From Paracoccus sediminis (GTDB lineage Bacteria; Pseudomonadota; Alphaproteobacteria; Rhodobacterales; Rhodobacteraceae), in assembly GCF_900188295.1 (NCBI RefSeq), contig NZ_FZNM01000011.1, forward strand, positions 39,481 through 103,480: 64,000 bases of DNA, written 5' to 3'. Position numbers and translations under genes: made by a program. Below, piece after piece: positions 36,756 through 47,081 of this stretch; positions within the stretch are counted from its first letter, which is position 1; the number at the start of each line of letters is the position of its first letter. The notes under the pieces are model-generated. The model did not search any database, was not told the DNA's origin, and was given only the letters and a program-made list of their open reading frames with translations.

Positions 36756-36889
36756 CAATGGTCCTTTCGTTTTTGCATCCTCTGCACCTGTGCACGGCGC
36801 CTTGCCGTGTCAACATGCAGGCCGCGCATGACAGCCTTGGCCTGCGCGCCGTGCCCGGCTAGAACCGTCGTCCAGACCCGGAGGACACC

Positions 36890-39178
36890 ATGGACACAGC
36901 CGTCCGCATCGCCCGCACCATCGCCGGCGAAATCGACGCCACCCCAGCCCAGGTCACAGCGGCGGCGGCATTGCTGGACGGGGGCGCCACGGTCCCGTTT
37001 GTCGCGCGTTACCGCAAAGAGGCGACGGGCGGGCTGGACGACACGCAACTGCGGATGCTGGCCGACCGGCTGGCCTATCTGCGCGACATGGAATCCCGGC
37101 GCGCGGCGATCCTGGGGTCGGTCCGGGACCAGGGCAAGCTGACCGACGACCTGGCCCGTGCCATTGCCGGGGCCGCGACCAAAGCCGCGCTTGAGGATAT
37201 CTATCTGCCCTTCAAGCCCAAGCGCCGCACCAAGGCGATGATCGCCCGCGAAAACGGGCTGGAGCCGTTGTTGCGCGCGATCCAGGCCAACCGCGGCGCC
37301 GACCCCGCCACACTGGCGGCGGCATATGTCGGGGCCGCCGTGCCCGACACCAAGGCCGCTCTGGACGGCGCGCGGGACATCCTGGTCGAGGAACTGGCCG
37401 AAAACGCCGCCCTGCTGGGCGCGTTGCGCGACTTCATGCGGGCCGAAGCCTTCATCGCCGCCAAGCTGATCGCGGGCAAGGAAGCCGCCGGCGCCAAGTT
37501 CAGCGATTACTTCGACCACCGCGAGAAATGGTCCGCGATCCCCTCGCACCGCGCGCTGGCCATCCTGCGCGCCGCGAAAGAGGAGATCGTGACCATCGGA
37601 ATCGCCCCCGACCCGGATACCGGCACGCAACGGGCCGAGGGAATCGTGGCGCAGGCGCTTGGCCCCCTGGGCAGCGGGCCGGGGGACCAGTGGCTGCGGC
37701 AGGTGGCGGGCTGGACCTGGCGGGTGCGGCTGTCGAACACGATGTATGTCGATCTGCTGACCGACCTGCGCAGGCGCGCCCATGACGAGGCGAGCCGGGT
37801 CTTTGGCCGCAACCTGCGCGATCTGCTGCTGGCCGCCCCCGCGGGCGCGCGGGCGACGCTGGGCATCGACCCCGGCATCCGCACCGGCTGCAAGATCGCC
37901 GTGGTGGACGCCACCGGCAAGCTGCTGGACACGGCGACGATCTATCCCTTTCCCCCGAAAAGCGACCTGCGCGGGGCCGAGGCGGCCTTGCTGGCGCTGA
38001 TCGCGAAACACGGCGCCGACCTGATCGCCATCGGCAACGGCACCGCCAGCCGGGAAACCGAACGGCTGGTGGGCGACGTGCTGAAGCGCCTGCCCAAGGG
38101 TGCCACGGTGCCGACCAGGGTGGTGGTCAGCGAGGCCGGGGCCTCGGTCTATTCCGCATCGGAACTGGCGGCAAAGGAATTTCCGCAACTTGACGTATCC
38201 TTGCGGGGCGCGGTGTCCATCGCCCGGCGCTTGCAGGATCCGCTGGCCGAACTGGTCAAGGTGCCGCCCGAATCCATCGGCGTCGGCCAGTACCAGCACG
38301 ATGTGGACCAGCGGCATTTGGCGAAAACGCTGGAGGCTGTGGTCGAGGATGCCGTGAACGCGGTCGGCGTGGACCTGAACACCGCATCCGCGCCGCTTCT
38401 GGCCTATGTCGCGGGGCTGGGGCCGTCGCTGGCGCAGAATATCGTCGCTTGGCGCGACGAGAACGGCGCCTTTCCGTCGCGCGCGGCGCTGAAGAAGGTG
38501 GCGGGCCTCGGGCCGCGCGCGTTCGAACAATGCGCGGGCTTCCTGCGGATCCCCGGCGGCAAGGAACCGCTGGACGCATCCGCCGTCCACCCCGAGGCCT
38601 ATGGCATCGCGCGCAAGATCGTCGCCGCCTGCGGACGCGACATCCGCGCCATCATGGGCGACGGCGCCGCGCTGAAATCCATTCGGGCCGAACAGTTCGT
38701 GGACGACGATTTCGGCCTGCCCACCATCCGCGACATCCTGGCCGAACTGGAAAAGCCCGGCCGCGACCCGCGCCCCGGCTTTGTCACCGCCAGCTTTGCA
38801 GAAGGGGTCGAGGCGATCACCGACCTGAAACCCGGCATGATGCTGGAAGGAACGGTGACGAACGTCGCGGCCTTCGGCGCCTTTGTGGACATCGGCGTTC
38901 ATCAGGACGGGCTGGTCCATGTCAGCCAGCTTGCCGACCGCTTCGTCAAGGATCCGAACGAGGTGGTGAAGGTCGGCCAAGTGGTCCGCGTCCGCGTAAC
39001 CGAGGTGGACGTGCCCCGCAAGCGCATCGGGCTGACCATGCGCCGCGATGGCGACGCGGCCCGTCCCGCCCCCAGGGCGCCCGGCAAGGCCGGTCCGGGG
39101 TCGGCCTCGGCTGCCCCCAAGGCGGGCAGCCAGGGCGGTTTCGGGGCGGCCCTGGCCGAGGCGATGCGCCGGAAATAG
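36890..39178 (+). CDS. tex: Tex family RNA-binding transcription accessory protein
   Basis: A 762-aa Tex protein, structurally related to Spt6. It has an N-terminal helical domain ([20 protein letters not shown]), the YqgF/RNase H-like domain ([20 protein letters not shown]), the HhH domains ([40 protein letters not shown]) and a C-terminal S1 RNA-binding domain ([37 protein letters not shown]), followed by a Gly/Ala/Pro-rich tail. It associates with RNA polymerase. Strong Shine-Dalgarno GGAGG before ATG 36890. Confidence 0.96.
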   Translation: MDTAVRIARTIAGEIDATPAQVTAAAALLDGGATVPFVARYRKEATGGLDDTQLRMLADRLAYLRDMESRRAAILGSVRDQGKLTDDLARAIAGAATKAALEDIYLPFKPKRRTKAMIARENGLEPLLRAIQANRGADPATLAAAYVGAAVPDTKAALDGARDILVEELAENAALLGALRDFMRAEAFIAAKLIAGKEAAGAKFSDYFDHREKWSAIPSHRALAILRAAKEEIVTIGIAPDPDTGTQRAEGIVAQALGPLGSGPGDQWLRQVAGWTWRVRLSNTMYVDLLTDLRRRAHDEASRVFGRNLRDLLLAAPAGARATLGIDPGIRTGCKIAVVDATGKLLDTATIYPFPPKSDLRGAEAALLALIAKHGADLIAIGNGTASRETERLVGDVLKRLPKGATVPTRVVVSEAGASVYSASELAAKEFPQLDVSLRGAVSIARRLQDPLAELVKVPPESIGVGQYQHDVDQRHLAKTLEAVVEDAVNAVGVDLNTASAPLLAYVAGLGPSLAQNIVAWRDENGAFPSRAALKKVAGLGPRAFEQCAGFLRIPGGKEPLDASAVHPEAYGIARKIVAACGRDIRAIMGDGAALKSIRAEQFVDDDFGLPTIRDILAELEKPGRDPRPGFVTASFAEGVEAITDLKPGMMLEGTVTNVAAFGAFVDIGVHQDGLVHVSQLADRFVKDPNEVVKVGQVVRVRVTEVDVPRKRIGLTMRRDGDAARPAPRAPGKAGPGSASAAPKAGSQGGFGAALAEAMRRK

Positions 39179-39250
39179 GTTTCTTTGCGCCGTCGCGGAT
39201 CCGATCCGGCCCATGGACGTTCGGTGCCGTCATGATCGGGGACCGCACGG

Positions 39251-40030
39251 ATGCGCATCGGAATAAAGGTCGAACTGAACTACAGGCTTCTGACGCCGGG
39301 TCCGGCCATCCTGGCGGTCGAGGCGGCAGGAGCCTTCGGGCAGGAAATCAGCAACGCCACAATCGACTTCGGCCCGGTCGAACACCTGGCCCGCGTGCCG
39401 GGCGAGGAAGGCATCGGCGAAAAGATCATCATCCGCGCGGCCGAGGATCTGCGCTGTTCCTATTCCGCCGATGTGGTGGTGACGCGGCCCCGTCCGGTCT
39501 TCGACCGCATGTCCGCCATGGAGGTGGACGAGATGTCGGGGGATGCGCTGCGCTATCTTCTGCCGTCGCGCTATTGCCAGGCGGAACGGTTCGTGGCTTT
39601 CGCCGATCAGCGTTTCGGCGACAAGGCGGGCGGCGCCAAGGTTCTGGCGATAAGGGACTGGATCGAACAGCGGCTGGACTATGTTCCAGGCGTCAGCGAT
39701 TCCGCGACGACGGCGGCGGATACGTTCCTGGAACGGCGCGGGGTCTGCCGCGACTATGCGCATCTGATGATCGCGCTGTGCCGGGCCGCCCAGATCCCCG
39801 CCCGCATCGCCAGCGTCTTCGCCCCGCGGGTCGAGCCGCCGGATTTCCACGCCGTGGCCGAGGTCTATCTGGACGGCACCTGGCACCTGATCGACCCGAC
39901 CGGCATGGCCGCGGCCGACGAAATGGCTCTGATCGCGGTCGGGCGCGACGCGGTGGACGTGGCCTTTCTGACCACCATGACCGCAACCGAACTGCAAACC
40001 CAGACCGTCGCCGTCACCCGTCTGGACTGA
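39251..40030 (+). CDS. Transglutaminase-like cysteine protease-fold protein
   Basis: A 259-aa protein with a beta-rich N-terminal region (about 1-100) and a transglutaminase core. The catalytic cysteine is in ERRGVCRDYAHLMIALCRAA, the histidine in PPDFHAVAEVYL, and the aspartate in GTWHLIDPTGM. Homologues cleave or modify peptides or cyanophycin-like polymers; no signal peptide, so cytoplasmic. It is 72 bases downstream of tex, possibly in the same transcript. Confidence 0.82.
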   Translation: MRIGIKVELNYRLLTPGPAILAVEAAGAFGQEISNATIDFGPVEHLARVPGEEGIGEKIIIRAAEDLRCSYSADVVVTRPRPVFDRMSAMEVDEMSGDALRYLLPSRYCQAERFVAFADQRFGDKAGGAKVLAIRDWIEQRLDYVPGVSDSATTAADTFLERRGVCRDYAHLMIALCRAAQIPARIASVFAPRVEPPDFHAVAEVYLDGTWHLIDPTGMAAADEMALIAVGRDAVDVAFLTTMTATELQTQTVAVTRLD

Positions 40031-40083
40031 CGCGCCCCGACCGGGATTGTTGACCGTCCGGATGTTCCGGCGCAGGCTTGCGC

Positions 40084-40132
40084 TTGACAGGCCCGCGCCC
40101 TGCGGGCTAAAGCGTAAATGAACGGTCGTTCA
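40084..40132 (+). promoter_or_regulatory. Promoter with TetR-type operator for the leucine catabolism operon
   Basis: TTGACA (40084-40089), 17-base spacer, then CTAAAG as a weak -10 (40107-40112). Seven bases downstream lies the perfect inverted repeat TGAACG-GT-CGTTCA (40119-40132), right where transcription should start, so a bound repressor would block it. The palindrome style is that of TetR-family regulators of acyl-CoA metabolism; no such gene is adjacent. Confidence 0.6.
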
Positions 40133-40152
40133 ATAAATCCATGGGGGTCTGG

Positions 40153-41313
40153 ATGTTCACGCGGGGGATGGAATTCGATCTGGGCGAGGATGTGAACGCG
40201 CTGCGCGACATGGTGCATCGCTGGGCACAGGACCGGGTCAAACCCATCGCGGCCCAGGTTGACCGGACCAATGAATTCCCGAACGAACTGTGGACCGAGA
40301 TGGGCGATCTGGGCCTTTTGGGCATCACCGTCCCCGAGGAGTTCGGCGGATCGGGCATGGGCTATCTGGCCCATGTCGTCGCGGTCGAGGAGATCGCGCG
40401 GGCCAGCGCCAGTGTCAGCCTGTCCTATGGCGCGCATTCCAACCTGTGCGTGAACCAGATCAAGCTGAACGGCACGGACGAACAGCGCGCGAAATACCTG
40501 CCCGACTTGTGCAGCGGCAAGGCCGTGGGCGCGCTGGCCATGTCCGAGGAAGGCGCCGGCAGCGATGTCGTCGGCATGAAGCTGCGGGCCGACAAGAAGA
40601 ACGACCGCTATGTCCTGAACGGCAGCAAGTACTGGATCACCAACGCCCCCGATGCGCAGACCCTGGTCGTCTATGCCAAGACCGACCCCGAGGCCGGCAG
40701 CAAGGGCATCACCGCCCTTATCGTCGAACGCGGCATGGCGGGGTTTTCCACCAGCCCCCATTTTGACAAGCTGGGGATGCGCGGGTCGAACACGGGCGAG
40801 TTGATCTTCGAGAATTGCGAGATCCCGTTCGAGAATGTTTTGGGCGAGGAAGGCCGGGGCGTGCGTGTCCTGATGTCGGGCCTCGATTACGAACGGCTGG
40901 TGCTGTCGGGCATCGGCACCGGGATCATGGCCGCCTGCCTGGACGAGGTGATGCCGTATGTGCGCGACCGCAAGCAGTTCGGCCAGCCGATCGGATCGTT
41001 CCAGCTGATGCAGGGCAAGATCGCCGACATGTATGTCGCGCTGAACACCGCCCGCGCCTATGTCTACGAGGTCGCCAAGGCCTGCGACGCGGGCAAGGTC
41101 ACGCGGCAGGACGCGGCGGGCGCGGTGCTGTACGCCAGCGAACAGGCCATGGTCCAGGCCCATCAGGCCGTGCAGGCCTTGGGCGGGGCGGGGTTCCTGA
41201 ACGACAGCACCGTCAGCCGCCTGTTCCGCGACGCCAAGCTGATGGAGATCGGCGCCGGCACCAGCGAGATCCGCCGGATGCTGATCGGACGGGAACTGAT
41301 GGGGCTGGCCTGA
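40153..41313 (+). CDS. ivd: Isovaleryl-CoA dehydrogenase
   Basis: FAD enzyme oxidising isovaleryl-CoA to 3-methylcrotonyl-CoA in leucine degradation. The 386-aa product shows [29 protein letters not shown] and a central [17 protein letters not shown] whose Glu (about residue 247) sits where the IVD catalytic base lies, which distinguishes it from other acyl-CoA dehydrogenases. [20 protein letters not shown] and the end [10 protein letters not shown] also fit. I chose ATG 40153 ([13 protein letters not shown]) because GGGGGT lies upstream; an ATG at 40141 is also in frame. Confidence 0.95.
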   Translation: MFTRGMEFDLGEDVNALRDMVHRWAQDRVKPIAAQVDRTNEFPNELWTEMGDLGLLGITVPEEFGGSGMGYLAHVVAVEEIARASASVSLSYGAHSNLCVNQIKLNGTDEQRAKYLPDLCSGKAVGALAMSEEGAGSDVVGMKLRADKKNDRYVLNGSKYWITNAPDAQTLVVYAKTDPEAGSKGITALIVERGMAGFSTSPHFDKLGMRGSNTGELIFENCEIPFENVLGEEGRGVRVLMSGLDYERLVLSGIGTGIMAACLDEVMPYVRDRKQFGQPIGSFQLMQGKIADMYVALNTARAYVYEVAKACDAGKVTRQDAAGAVLYASEQAMVQAHQAVQALGGAGFLNDSTVSRLFRDAKLMEIGAGTSEIRRMLIGRELMGLA

Positions 41314-41774
41314 TGCGCGCGGCGCTTGTCGTGACGCTGATCGCCGCCCCGGCTTTGGCGCAAGACCCCGCGCTGACGGTCGATCCCTCGGTGGTCGAGG
41401 CTTGCGTGGCCGAAACCCCCGCGGGCGATCTGACGCCCGACTGCATCGGCGCGGCCGCCAGGCAATGCCAGCAGGCGCCGGGCGGCGATACGACCATCGG
41501 CATCGCGCAATGCGTGATGGGCGAACACGCCGCCTGGGATGCGGCGCTGAACCGCGAATACCAGGCGGCGCGGGCACAGTATGCCGACGACCGGACCGCC
41601 GCCGACAGCCTGCGCGACGCGCAGCGCGCCTGGATCGCCTGGCGCGATGCGGAATGCGCGTTCCAGTACGACCGCTATGGCGGCGGCTCGATGCGCATGA
41701 TCGCCTCGGCCAACTGCCAGATGAGCATGACGGCCATGCGCGCTTTGGAATTGCGGGACTTGCAGGGATGGTAG
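41313..41774 (+). CDS. LprI/DUF1311-family exported protein
   Basis: A 153-aa protein with signal peptide [16 protein letters not shown] and a mature Cys-rich domain: [78 protein letters not shown]. This is the LprI lysozyme-inhibitor-like fold with conserved Cys pairs and a W-x-A-x-RDAECAF core. Its ATG overlaps the ivd stop by one base, so it is translated from the leucine-catabolism message although it has no obvious metabolic role. Confidence 0.82.
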   Translation: MRAALVVTLIAAPALAQDPALTVDPSVVEACVAETPAGDLTPDCIGAAARQCQQAPGGDTTIGIAQCVMGEHAAWDAALNREYQAARAQYADDRTAADSLRDAQRAWIAWRDAECAFQYDRYGGGSMRMIASANCQMSMTAMRALELRDLQGW

Positions 41775-41871
41775 GCGCGCGCGCCCACGGCTCGGGCCGC
41801 CACCCCATGATTGCCCTTGCAGCGGCATGGCCGACAATGGCCTGCCGCGCCTTATCCGGGAAAGCCTGTCC

Positions 41872-43476
41872 ATGAAGCTGTCATCCGCCGCCCTGACGAC
41901 CTCGGACACGTTCCGCGCCAACCGCGACGCGCATCTGGCGCTGCTAGAGGTTGCGCGGCAGGCGGCCCTGGCCGCCGCCGCCGGGGGCGGTCCCAAGGCC
42001 ATGGAACGTCACACCGGCCGGGGCAAGATGCCGCCGCGCGACCGGGTGGCCAACCTGCTGGATCCCGGCAGCCCGTTCCTGGAAATTGGCGCCACGGCCG
42101 CGCATGGCCTGTATGACGGCGCGGCGCCGGGCGCGGGCGTGATCGCGGGCATCGGTCGCGTGCACGGTCAGGACGTGATGGTCGTGGCCAACGACGCCAC
42201 CGTCAAGGGCGGCACCTATTACCCCCTGTCCGTCAAGAAGCACCTGCGCGCCCAGGAAATCGCCGGGGAATGCCGGTTGCCCTGCGTCTATCTGGTCGAT
42301 TCGGGCGGCGCGAACCTGCCCAACCAGGACGAGGTGTTTCCCGACCGCGACCATTTCGGCCGCATCTTTTACAATCAGGCGCGGATGAGCGCCAAGGGCA
42401 TCCCCCAGATCGCCGTGGTGATGGGATCCTGCACGGCGGGCGGCGCCTATGTCCCCGCCATGTCCGACGTGACGATCATCGTGCGCGACCAGGGCACGAT
42501 CTTCCTGGCCGGTCCCCCCCTGGTCCGCGCCGCGACCGGCGAGATCGTGACCGCCGAGGATCTGGGCGGCGGCGATGTCCACACCCGCCTGTCCGGCGTG
42601 GCGGATTACCTGGCCGAGGATGACGCCCACGCCCTGGCCATGGCGCGGCGCGCCATCGGCAACCTGAACCGCCGGATGCCCGACAGCGTGGTCTGGCAAT
42701 CCCCCGAACCCCCGGCCTTCGATCCCGACGAAATCCTGGGCGTCGTGCCCGCCGACCTGCGCACCCCCTATGACATCCGCGAGGTGATCGCGCGGGTGGT
42801 GGACGGCAGCCGCTTCGACGAATTCAAGGCGCGCTTCGGGGAAACCCTGGTGACGGGTTTCGCCCATGTCGAGGGCTGCCCGGTCGGCATCGTCGCCAAC
42901 AATGGCGTTCTGTTTTCCGAAGCGGCGCAAAAGGGCGCGCATTTCATCGAGCTGTGTTCGCAGCGATCCATCCCGCTGGTGTTTTTGCAAAACATCACCG
43001 GCTTCATGGTCGGGCGCAAATATGAAAACGAGGGCATCGCCCGGCATGGCGCCAAGATGGTGACGGCAGTGGCGACCACGAACGTCCCCAAGATCACCAT
43101 GCTGGTCGGCGGCAGCTTCGGGGCCGGCAACTATGGCATGGCGGGCCGCGCCTATTCGCCGCGCTTCCTGTGGACCTGGCCCAATTCCCGCATCAGCGTG
43201 ATGGGCGGCGAACAGGCGGCGGGCGTGCTGGCGACCGTTCGGCGCGAAGGAATCGAACGCCAGGGCGGCACCTGGTCCCTCGACGAGGAAACCGAATTCA
43301 AGCGCCCCACCATCGAGATGTTCGACCGCCAGTCCCACCCGCTCTACGCCTCGGCCCGGCTGTGGGACGACGGCATCATCGACCCGCGCAAGACCCGCGA
43401 CGTGCTGGCCCTGTCACTGCGCGCCGCGCTGCACGCGCCCATCGAACCCACCCGCTTCGGCGTGTTCAGGATGTAG
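41872..43476 (+). CDS. mccB: Methylcrotonoyl-CoA carboxylase, carboxyltransferase subunit
   Basis: Transfers carboxyl from biotin on MccA to 3-methylcrotonyl-CoA, giving 3-methylglutaconyl-CoA. The 534-aa product has [100 protein letters not shown] and [20 protein letters not shown], all of the MCC beta type rather than PccB. ATG 41872 ([12 protein letters not shown]) gives the standard N-terminus. Confidence 0.96.
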   Translation: MKLSSAALTTSDTFRANRDAHLALLEVARQAALAAAAGGGPKAMERHTGRGKMPPRDRVANLLDPGSPFLEIGATAAHGLYDGAAPGAGVIAGIGRVHGQDVMVVANDATVKGGTYYPLSVKKHLRAQEIAGECRLPCVYLVDSGGANLPNQDEVFPDRDHFGRIFYNQARMSAKGIPQIAVVMGSCTAGGAYVPAMSDVTIIVRDQGTIFLAGPPLVRAATGEIVTAEDLGGGDVHTRLSGVADYLAEDDAHALAMARRAIGNLNRRMPDSVVWQSPEPPAFDPDEILGVVPADLRTPYDIREVIARVVDGSRFDEFKARFGETLVTGFAHVEGCPVGIVANNGVLFSEAAQKGAHFIELCSQRSIPLVFLQNITGFMVGRKYENEGIARHGAKMVTAVATTNVPKITMLVGGSFGAGNYGMAGRAYSPRFLWTWPNSRISVMGGEQAAGVLATVRREGIERQGGTWSLDEETEFKRPTIEMFDRQSHPLYASARLWDDGIIDPRKTRDVLALSLRAALHAPIEPTRFGVFRM

Positions 43477-43496
43477 GGGACGCCGCAGGATGGTTT

Positions 43497-43545
43497 CTTC
43501 TTCACCCAAATATCCCGCGGGGGTCCGGGGGCGCGAAGCCCCCGG
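43497..43545 (+). repeat. Intergenic repeat, copy C, with an 8-bp hairpin, inside the leucine operon
   Basis: CTTCTTCACCCAAATATCCC and GCGGGGGT precede the stem CCGGGGGC (43525-43532), loop GCGAA, and GCCCCCGG (43538-43545). It matches copy B (6733-6780) almost base for base. It sits between mccB and mccA, which must be expressed together, so it cannot act as a complete terminator. Confidence 0.7.
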
Positions 43546-43569
43546 CATCCGCCACACGCAGGTGCCGTC

Positions 43570-45501
43570 ATGTTTCAGAAAATCCTGATCGCCAACCGGG
43601 GCGAGATCGCCTGCCGCGTCATCGACACCGCCCGCAGGCTGGGCGTGCGCACCGTCGCGGTCTTTTCCGACGCCGACCGCGCCGCCCGCCATGTCGCCAT
43701 GGCGGACGAGGCCGTCCATATCGGCGGCCCGGCCCCCAAGGACAGCTATCTGCGCGGCGATGCGATCATCCGGGCGGCGCTGGATACCGGCGCGCAGGCG
43801 ATCCATCCGGGCTATGGCTTCCTGTCGGAAAACCCCGATTTCGTCGATGCGGTGACGGCGGCGGGGCTGGTCTTCATCGGCCCGTCCGCCAGTGCCATCC
43901 GCAAAATGGGCCTGAAGGACGCGGCCAAGGCGCTGATGGCGGATGCCGGGGTGCCGATCGTGCCCGGTTATCATGGCGAAAACCAGGATCCCGCGCATCT
44001 TCAGGAACAGGCAGGCCACGTCGGCTATCCCGTCCTCATCAAGGCGGTGGCGGGCGGCGGCGGCAAGGGGATGCGGCTGGTCGAACGTCCCCAGGATTTC
44101 GCACCCGCCCTGCAATCCGCGCAGGGCGAGGCCGCGACCGCCTTCGGCAACCCCGCCGTGCTGATCGAGAAATACATCCAGCGGCCCCGCCATATCGAGG
44201 TGCAGGTCTTCGGCGACGGCACGAACGCCGTGCATCTGTTCGAGCGCGACTGTTCCCTGCAACGCCGCCACCAGAAGGTGATCGAGGAAGCCCCGGCCCC
44301 CGGCATGACCGCCGACATGCGGCAGGCCATGGGCGACGCCGCCGTCCGCGCGGCAAAGGCCATCGGCTACAGCGGCGCGGGCACCATCGAATTCATCGTG
44401 GACGGCAGCGGGGGCCTGCGCCCGGACGGATTCTGGTTCATGGAAATGAACACTCGGTTGCAGGTCGAACACCCCGTGACCGAGGCGATCACCGGCGTCG
44501 ATCTGGTCGAATGGCAGTTGCGGATCGCATCCGGCGAACCGCTGCCCGCCCGGCAAGAGGATCTGTCGATCCACGGCCACGCCTTCGAGGCGCGTCTTTA
44601 TGCCGAGGACGTGCCCGCGGGTTTCCTTCCTGCGACGGGCCGTCTTGCGCATCTGTCATTCGCCGACAATGCCCGCAACGAAACCGGCGTGCGGCAGGGC
44701 GACACGATCAGCCCCTGGTATGATCCGATGATCGCCAAGGTCGTCGTGTGGGGCAAGACCCGTGCCATCGCGCTTGGCAAGCTGGAAGCCGCCCTTGTCG
44801 ATACCGAGGTCGCGGGCACCGTCACCAACATCGACTTCCTGATCGCCCTGACCCGGCATCGGGGCTTTCGCGCGGGCGATGTCGATACCGGCCTGATCGC
44901 GCGCGACCTGGACGCGCTTATCGCCGCGTCCGAAGCGACGCCTGCGGCCCATGCCCTTGCGGTGATCGGGCTTGCCGGTCTGGCCGATCCGCAGGTCAAG
45001 GGCGGCATGACCCTGTGGCAGCCGCTGCGCCAGACAATCGCCTGGAAAGACGGGCAGGCCGTGCTGGAGGTTCTGGGCCCCGGCGCGGCGCGCGTGACGC
45101 TGGACGGCCAGTCGCACGAGGTCCGCTGGCAGGGCGACCGCTGGTGGGTCGATGGCAGCCTGTGCCGCCACCGCATCGCGGCCCATGACGGCGGCATCAG
45201 CGTCTTTGGCGCGGGCAGCCTGCATCTGGCGCCGCTGGATCCGCTGGACCGGCAGGCGGATGCCGGGGCAGGGGCCGCGCTGACCCTGTCGCCGATGCCG
45301 GGGCTGGTGAAATCGGTGGATGTCCGCGCGGGCCAGGCGGTCAAGGCGGGCGACCGGCTGGCCGTGCTGGAGGCGATGAAGATGGAACACAGCCTGACCG
45401 CCGCCCGCGACGGCGTGGTGGCCGAGGTTCTGGCGGCCGCCGGCGACCAGGTTCAGGCCGGCGCCCCCCTGATCCGGCTGGAGGAGGAAGCGGATGCCTG
45501 A
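43570..45501 (+). CDS. mccA: Methylcrotonoyl-CoA carboxylase, biotin-containing alpha subunit
   Basis: Biotin carboxylase plus biotin carrier partner of MccB. The 643-aa product has FQKILIANRGEIACRVIDTA, AVAGGGGKGMRLVE in the ATP-grasp domain, EMNTRLQVEHPVTEAITG, and a C-terminal biotinyl domain with LEAMKMEHSL, the biotin lysine being about residue 604. It is shorter than the PccA in this window and clearly a paralogue of it. Its end overlaps the GST start by 8 bases. Confidence 0.96.
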   Translation: MFQKILIANRGEIACRVIDTARRLGVRTVAVFSDADRAARHVAMADEAVHIGGPAPKDSYLRGDAIIRAALDTGAQAIHPGYGFLSENPDFVDAVTAAGLVFIGPSASAIRKMGLKDAAKALMADAGVPIVPGYHGENQDPAHLQEQAGHVGYPVLIKAVAGGGGKGMRLVERPQDFAPALQSAQGEAATAFGNPAVLIEKYIQRPRHIEVQVFGDGTNAVHLFERDCSLQRRHQKVIEEAPAPGMTADMRQAMGDAAVRAAKAIGYSGAGTIEFIVDGSGGLRPDGFWFMEMNTRLQVEHPVTEAITGVDLVEWQLRIASGEPLPARQEDLSIHGHAFEARLYAEDVPAGFLPATGRLAHLSFADNARNETGVRQGDTISPWYDPMIAKVVVWGKTRAIALGKLEAALVDTEVAGTVTNIDFLIALTRHRGFRAGDVDTGLIARDLDALIAASEATPAAHALAVIGLAGLADPQVKGGMTLWQPLRQTIAWKDGQAVLEVLGPGAARVTLDGQSHEVRWQGDRWWVDGSLCRHRIAAHDGGISVFGAGSLHLAPLDPLDRQADAGAGAALTLSPMPGLVKSVDVRAGQAVKAGDRLAVLEAMKMEHSLTAARDGVVAEVLAAAGDQVQAGAPLIRLEEEADA

Positions 45502-46225
45502 CACGCCGCCCGAACCCGTGCCGACCGATGCCCCACCACCCGCTGCGGGGGGACCGGTCGGGGATGACAGCGGCAAGATCACTCTGTGGCACGTGCCTCT
45601 GTCGCGGTCGATGCGCGTCCTGTGGCTGCTGAACGAACTGGAACTGCCCTTTGCGCTGCGGGTCATGGACCTGCGCAGCAAGGACATGCGCGGGGCCGAA
45701 TACGAGGCGATCCATCCGGTCGGCCGCGCCCCCGCCTTGCAGATCGACGGCAGCGTGATCCACGAATCGGGGGCGATGGTCGAATACCTGTGCGAAACGC
45801 GCGGCCCGCACTTGGGACGCGCGCCGGGGGCCGAGGGGCGGCTGGGCTGGCTCGACTGGCTGCATTTCGCCGAAACCATCGGCCAGCACATCGCCAACCT
45901 GACGCAAAGCCACCTGATGCTGCGCGACCCGTCCATGCGGTCGCCCACCGTGATGAAGCTGGAAACCGCGCGGCTGGCCCGCGCCCTGCGGCTGGTCGAA
46001 CAGACGGTCAAGAACCAGGACTGGCTGATGGCCAGCGGCTTTTCGGGCGTCGATTGCGCCGTCGGCTGGTCGGTCTGGACGGCGGGCCGCTTTGTCCGCC
46101 TGACCCCGGCGTTGCAGGCCTATGCCGACCGCTGCACCGCGCGCCCGGCCTTTCGGCGCGCCCTGCCGCAAGAGGGCGAGCCGCAGCTTTACGACCGCGA
46201 TTTCTATGAGCTTTCCGATGCCTGA
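45494..46225 (+). CDS. Glutathione S-transferase family protein
   Basis: A 243-aa protein. An unusual Pro/Asp-rich N-terminal extension (MPDTPPEPVPTDAPPPAAGG, about 28 residues) precedes a GST N-domain (ITLWHVPLSRSMRVLWLLNE, NPVGRAP-like HPVGRAPALQIDGSVIHESG, with ESGAMVEYLCE binding glutathione) and an all-alpha C-domain (DWLHFAETIGQHIANLTQSH). It lies between mccA and hmgL, overlapping both, so it is a regular member of the leucine operon. Its role there is unknown; it could handle electrophilic acyl-CoA intermediates. Confidence 0.85.
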   Translation: MPDTPPEPVPTDAPPPAAGGPVGDDSGKITLWHVPLSRSMRVLWLLNELELPFALRVMDLRSKDMRGAEYEAIHPVGRAPALQIDGSVIHESGAMVEYLCETRGPHLGRAPGAEGRLGWLDWLHFAETIGQHIANLTQSHLMLRDPSMRSPTVMKLETARLARALRLVEQTVKNQDWLMASGFSGVDCAVGWSVWTAGRFVRLTPALQAYADRCTARPAFRRALPQEGEPQLYDRDFYELSDA

Positions 46226-47081
46226 GAGGGTCGAGATCTTTGAAATGGGGCCGCGCGACGGCCTTCAGAACGAAAAGCGGCTGATCCCGGCGGCGGACAA
46301 GATCGCGCTGGTGGACATGCTGTCGCAAGCCGGTTTCTGGCGGATTGAAGTCACCAGCTTCGTCAGCCCGAAATGGGTGCCGCAGATGGGCGATGCCGCC
46401 CAGGTGATGGCGGGCATTCGCCGCGCGCCGGGCGTCCGCTATGCCGTGCTGACGCCGAACATGAAGGGCTATGAGGGCGCCAAGGCCGCGCGGGCCGGCG
46501 AGGTCGCGATCTTTGCCAGCGCATCCGAAGGCTTCAGCCGCGCCAACCTGAACGCCACCATCGCCGAAAGCCTGGAACGGCTGGCCCCGGTGGCGGCGGC
46601 GGCACGGGCCGATGGCATCCCGGTGCGCGGCTATGTCAGCGTGGTCACGGACTGCCCCTTCGACGGCCCGACGCCGCCTGCCAGCGTGGCCCGCATCGCC
46701 GCCGCCCTGCGCGACATGGGCTGTTACGAGATCAGCCTGGGCGACACCATCGGTCAGGGGCGTCCCGAAACTATCGACGCGATGCTGGGTGCCGTGCTGG
46801 ACGAACTGCCCGCGCACCAGTTGGCCGGGCATTACCACGACACGGCGGGCCGGGCGCTGGACAACATCGACGCAAGCCTGGCGCGCGGGCTGCGGGTCTT
46901 TGACGCGGCGGTCGGGGGCTTGGGCGGCTGTCCCTATGCCCCCGGCGCGGCGGGCAACGTCGCCACCGAAAAGGTGGCCGCGCATCTGGCGGCGCGGGGC
47001 TTTGCCCATGGCCTGGACATGGCCGTCATCGAAAAAGCCGCCGCCTTCGCGCGGGGCTTGAGGGGGAATGCCCATGTTTGA
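46218..47081 (+). CDS. hmgL: Hydroxymethylglutaryl-CoA lyase
   Basis: Cleaves HMG-CoA to acetyl-CoA and acetoacetate, ending leucine degradation. The 287-aa TIM-barrel enzyme has VEIFEMGPRDGLQNEKRLIP (metal Asp and catalytic Arg), EVTSFVSPKWVPQMGD, SVVTDCPFDGPT, ISLGDTIGQGRPETID, HYHDTAGRALDNIDASL and the GGLGGCPYAPGAAGNVATE loop with the catalytic Cys. ATG 46218 (MPERVEIFE) is preferred; ATG 46206 four codons earlier is possible. Overlaps the GST stop and the hydratase start. Confidence 0.95.
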   Translation: MPERVEIFEMGPRDGLQNEKRLIPAADKIALVDMLSQAGFWRIEVTSFVSPKWVPQMGDAAQVMAGIRRAPGVRYAVLTPNMKGYEGAKAARAGEVAIFASASEGFSRANLNATIAESLERLAPVAAAARADGIPVRGYVSVVTDCPFDGPTPPASVARIAAALRDMGCYEISLGDTIGQGRPETIDAMLGAVLDELPAHQLAGHYHDTAGRALDNIDASLARGLRVFDAAVGGLGGCPYAPGAAGNVATEKVAAHLAARGFAHGLDMAVIEKAAAFARGLRGNAHV

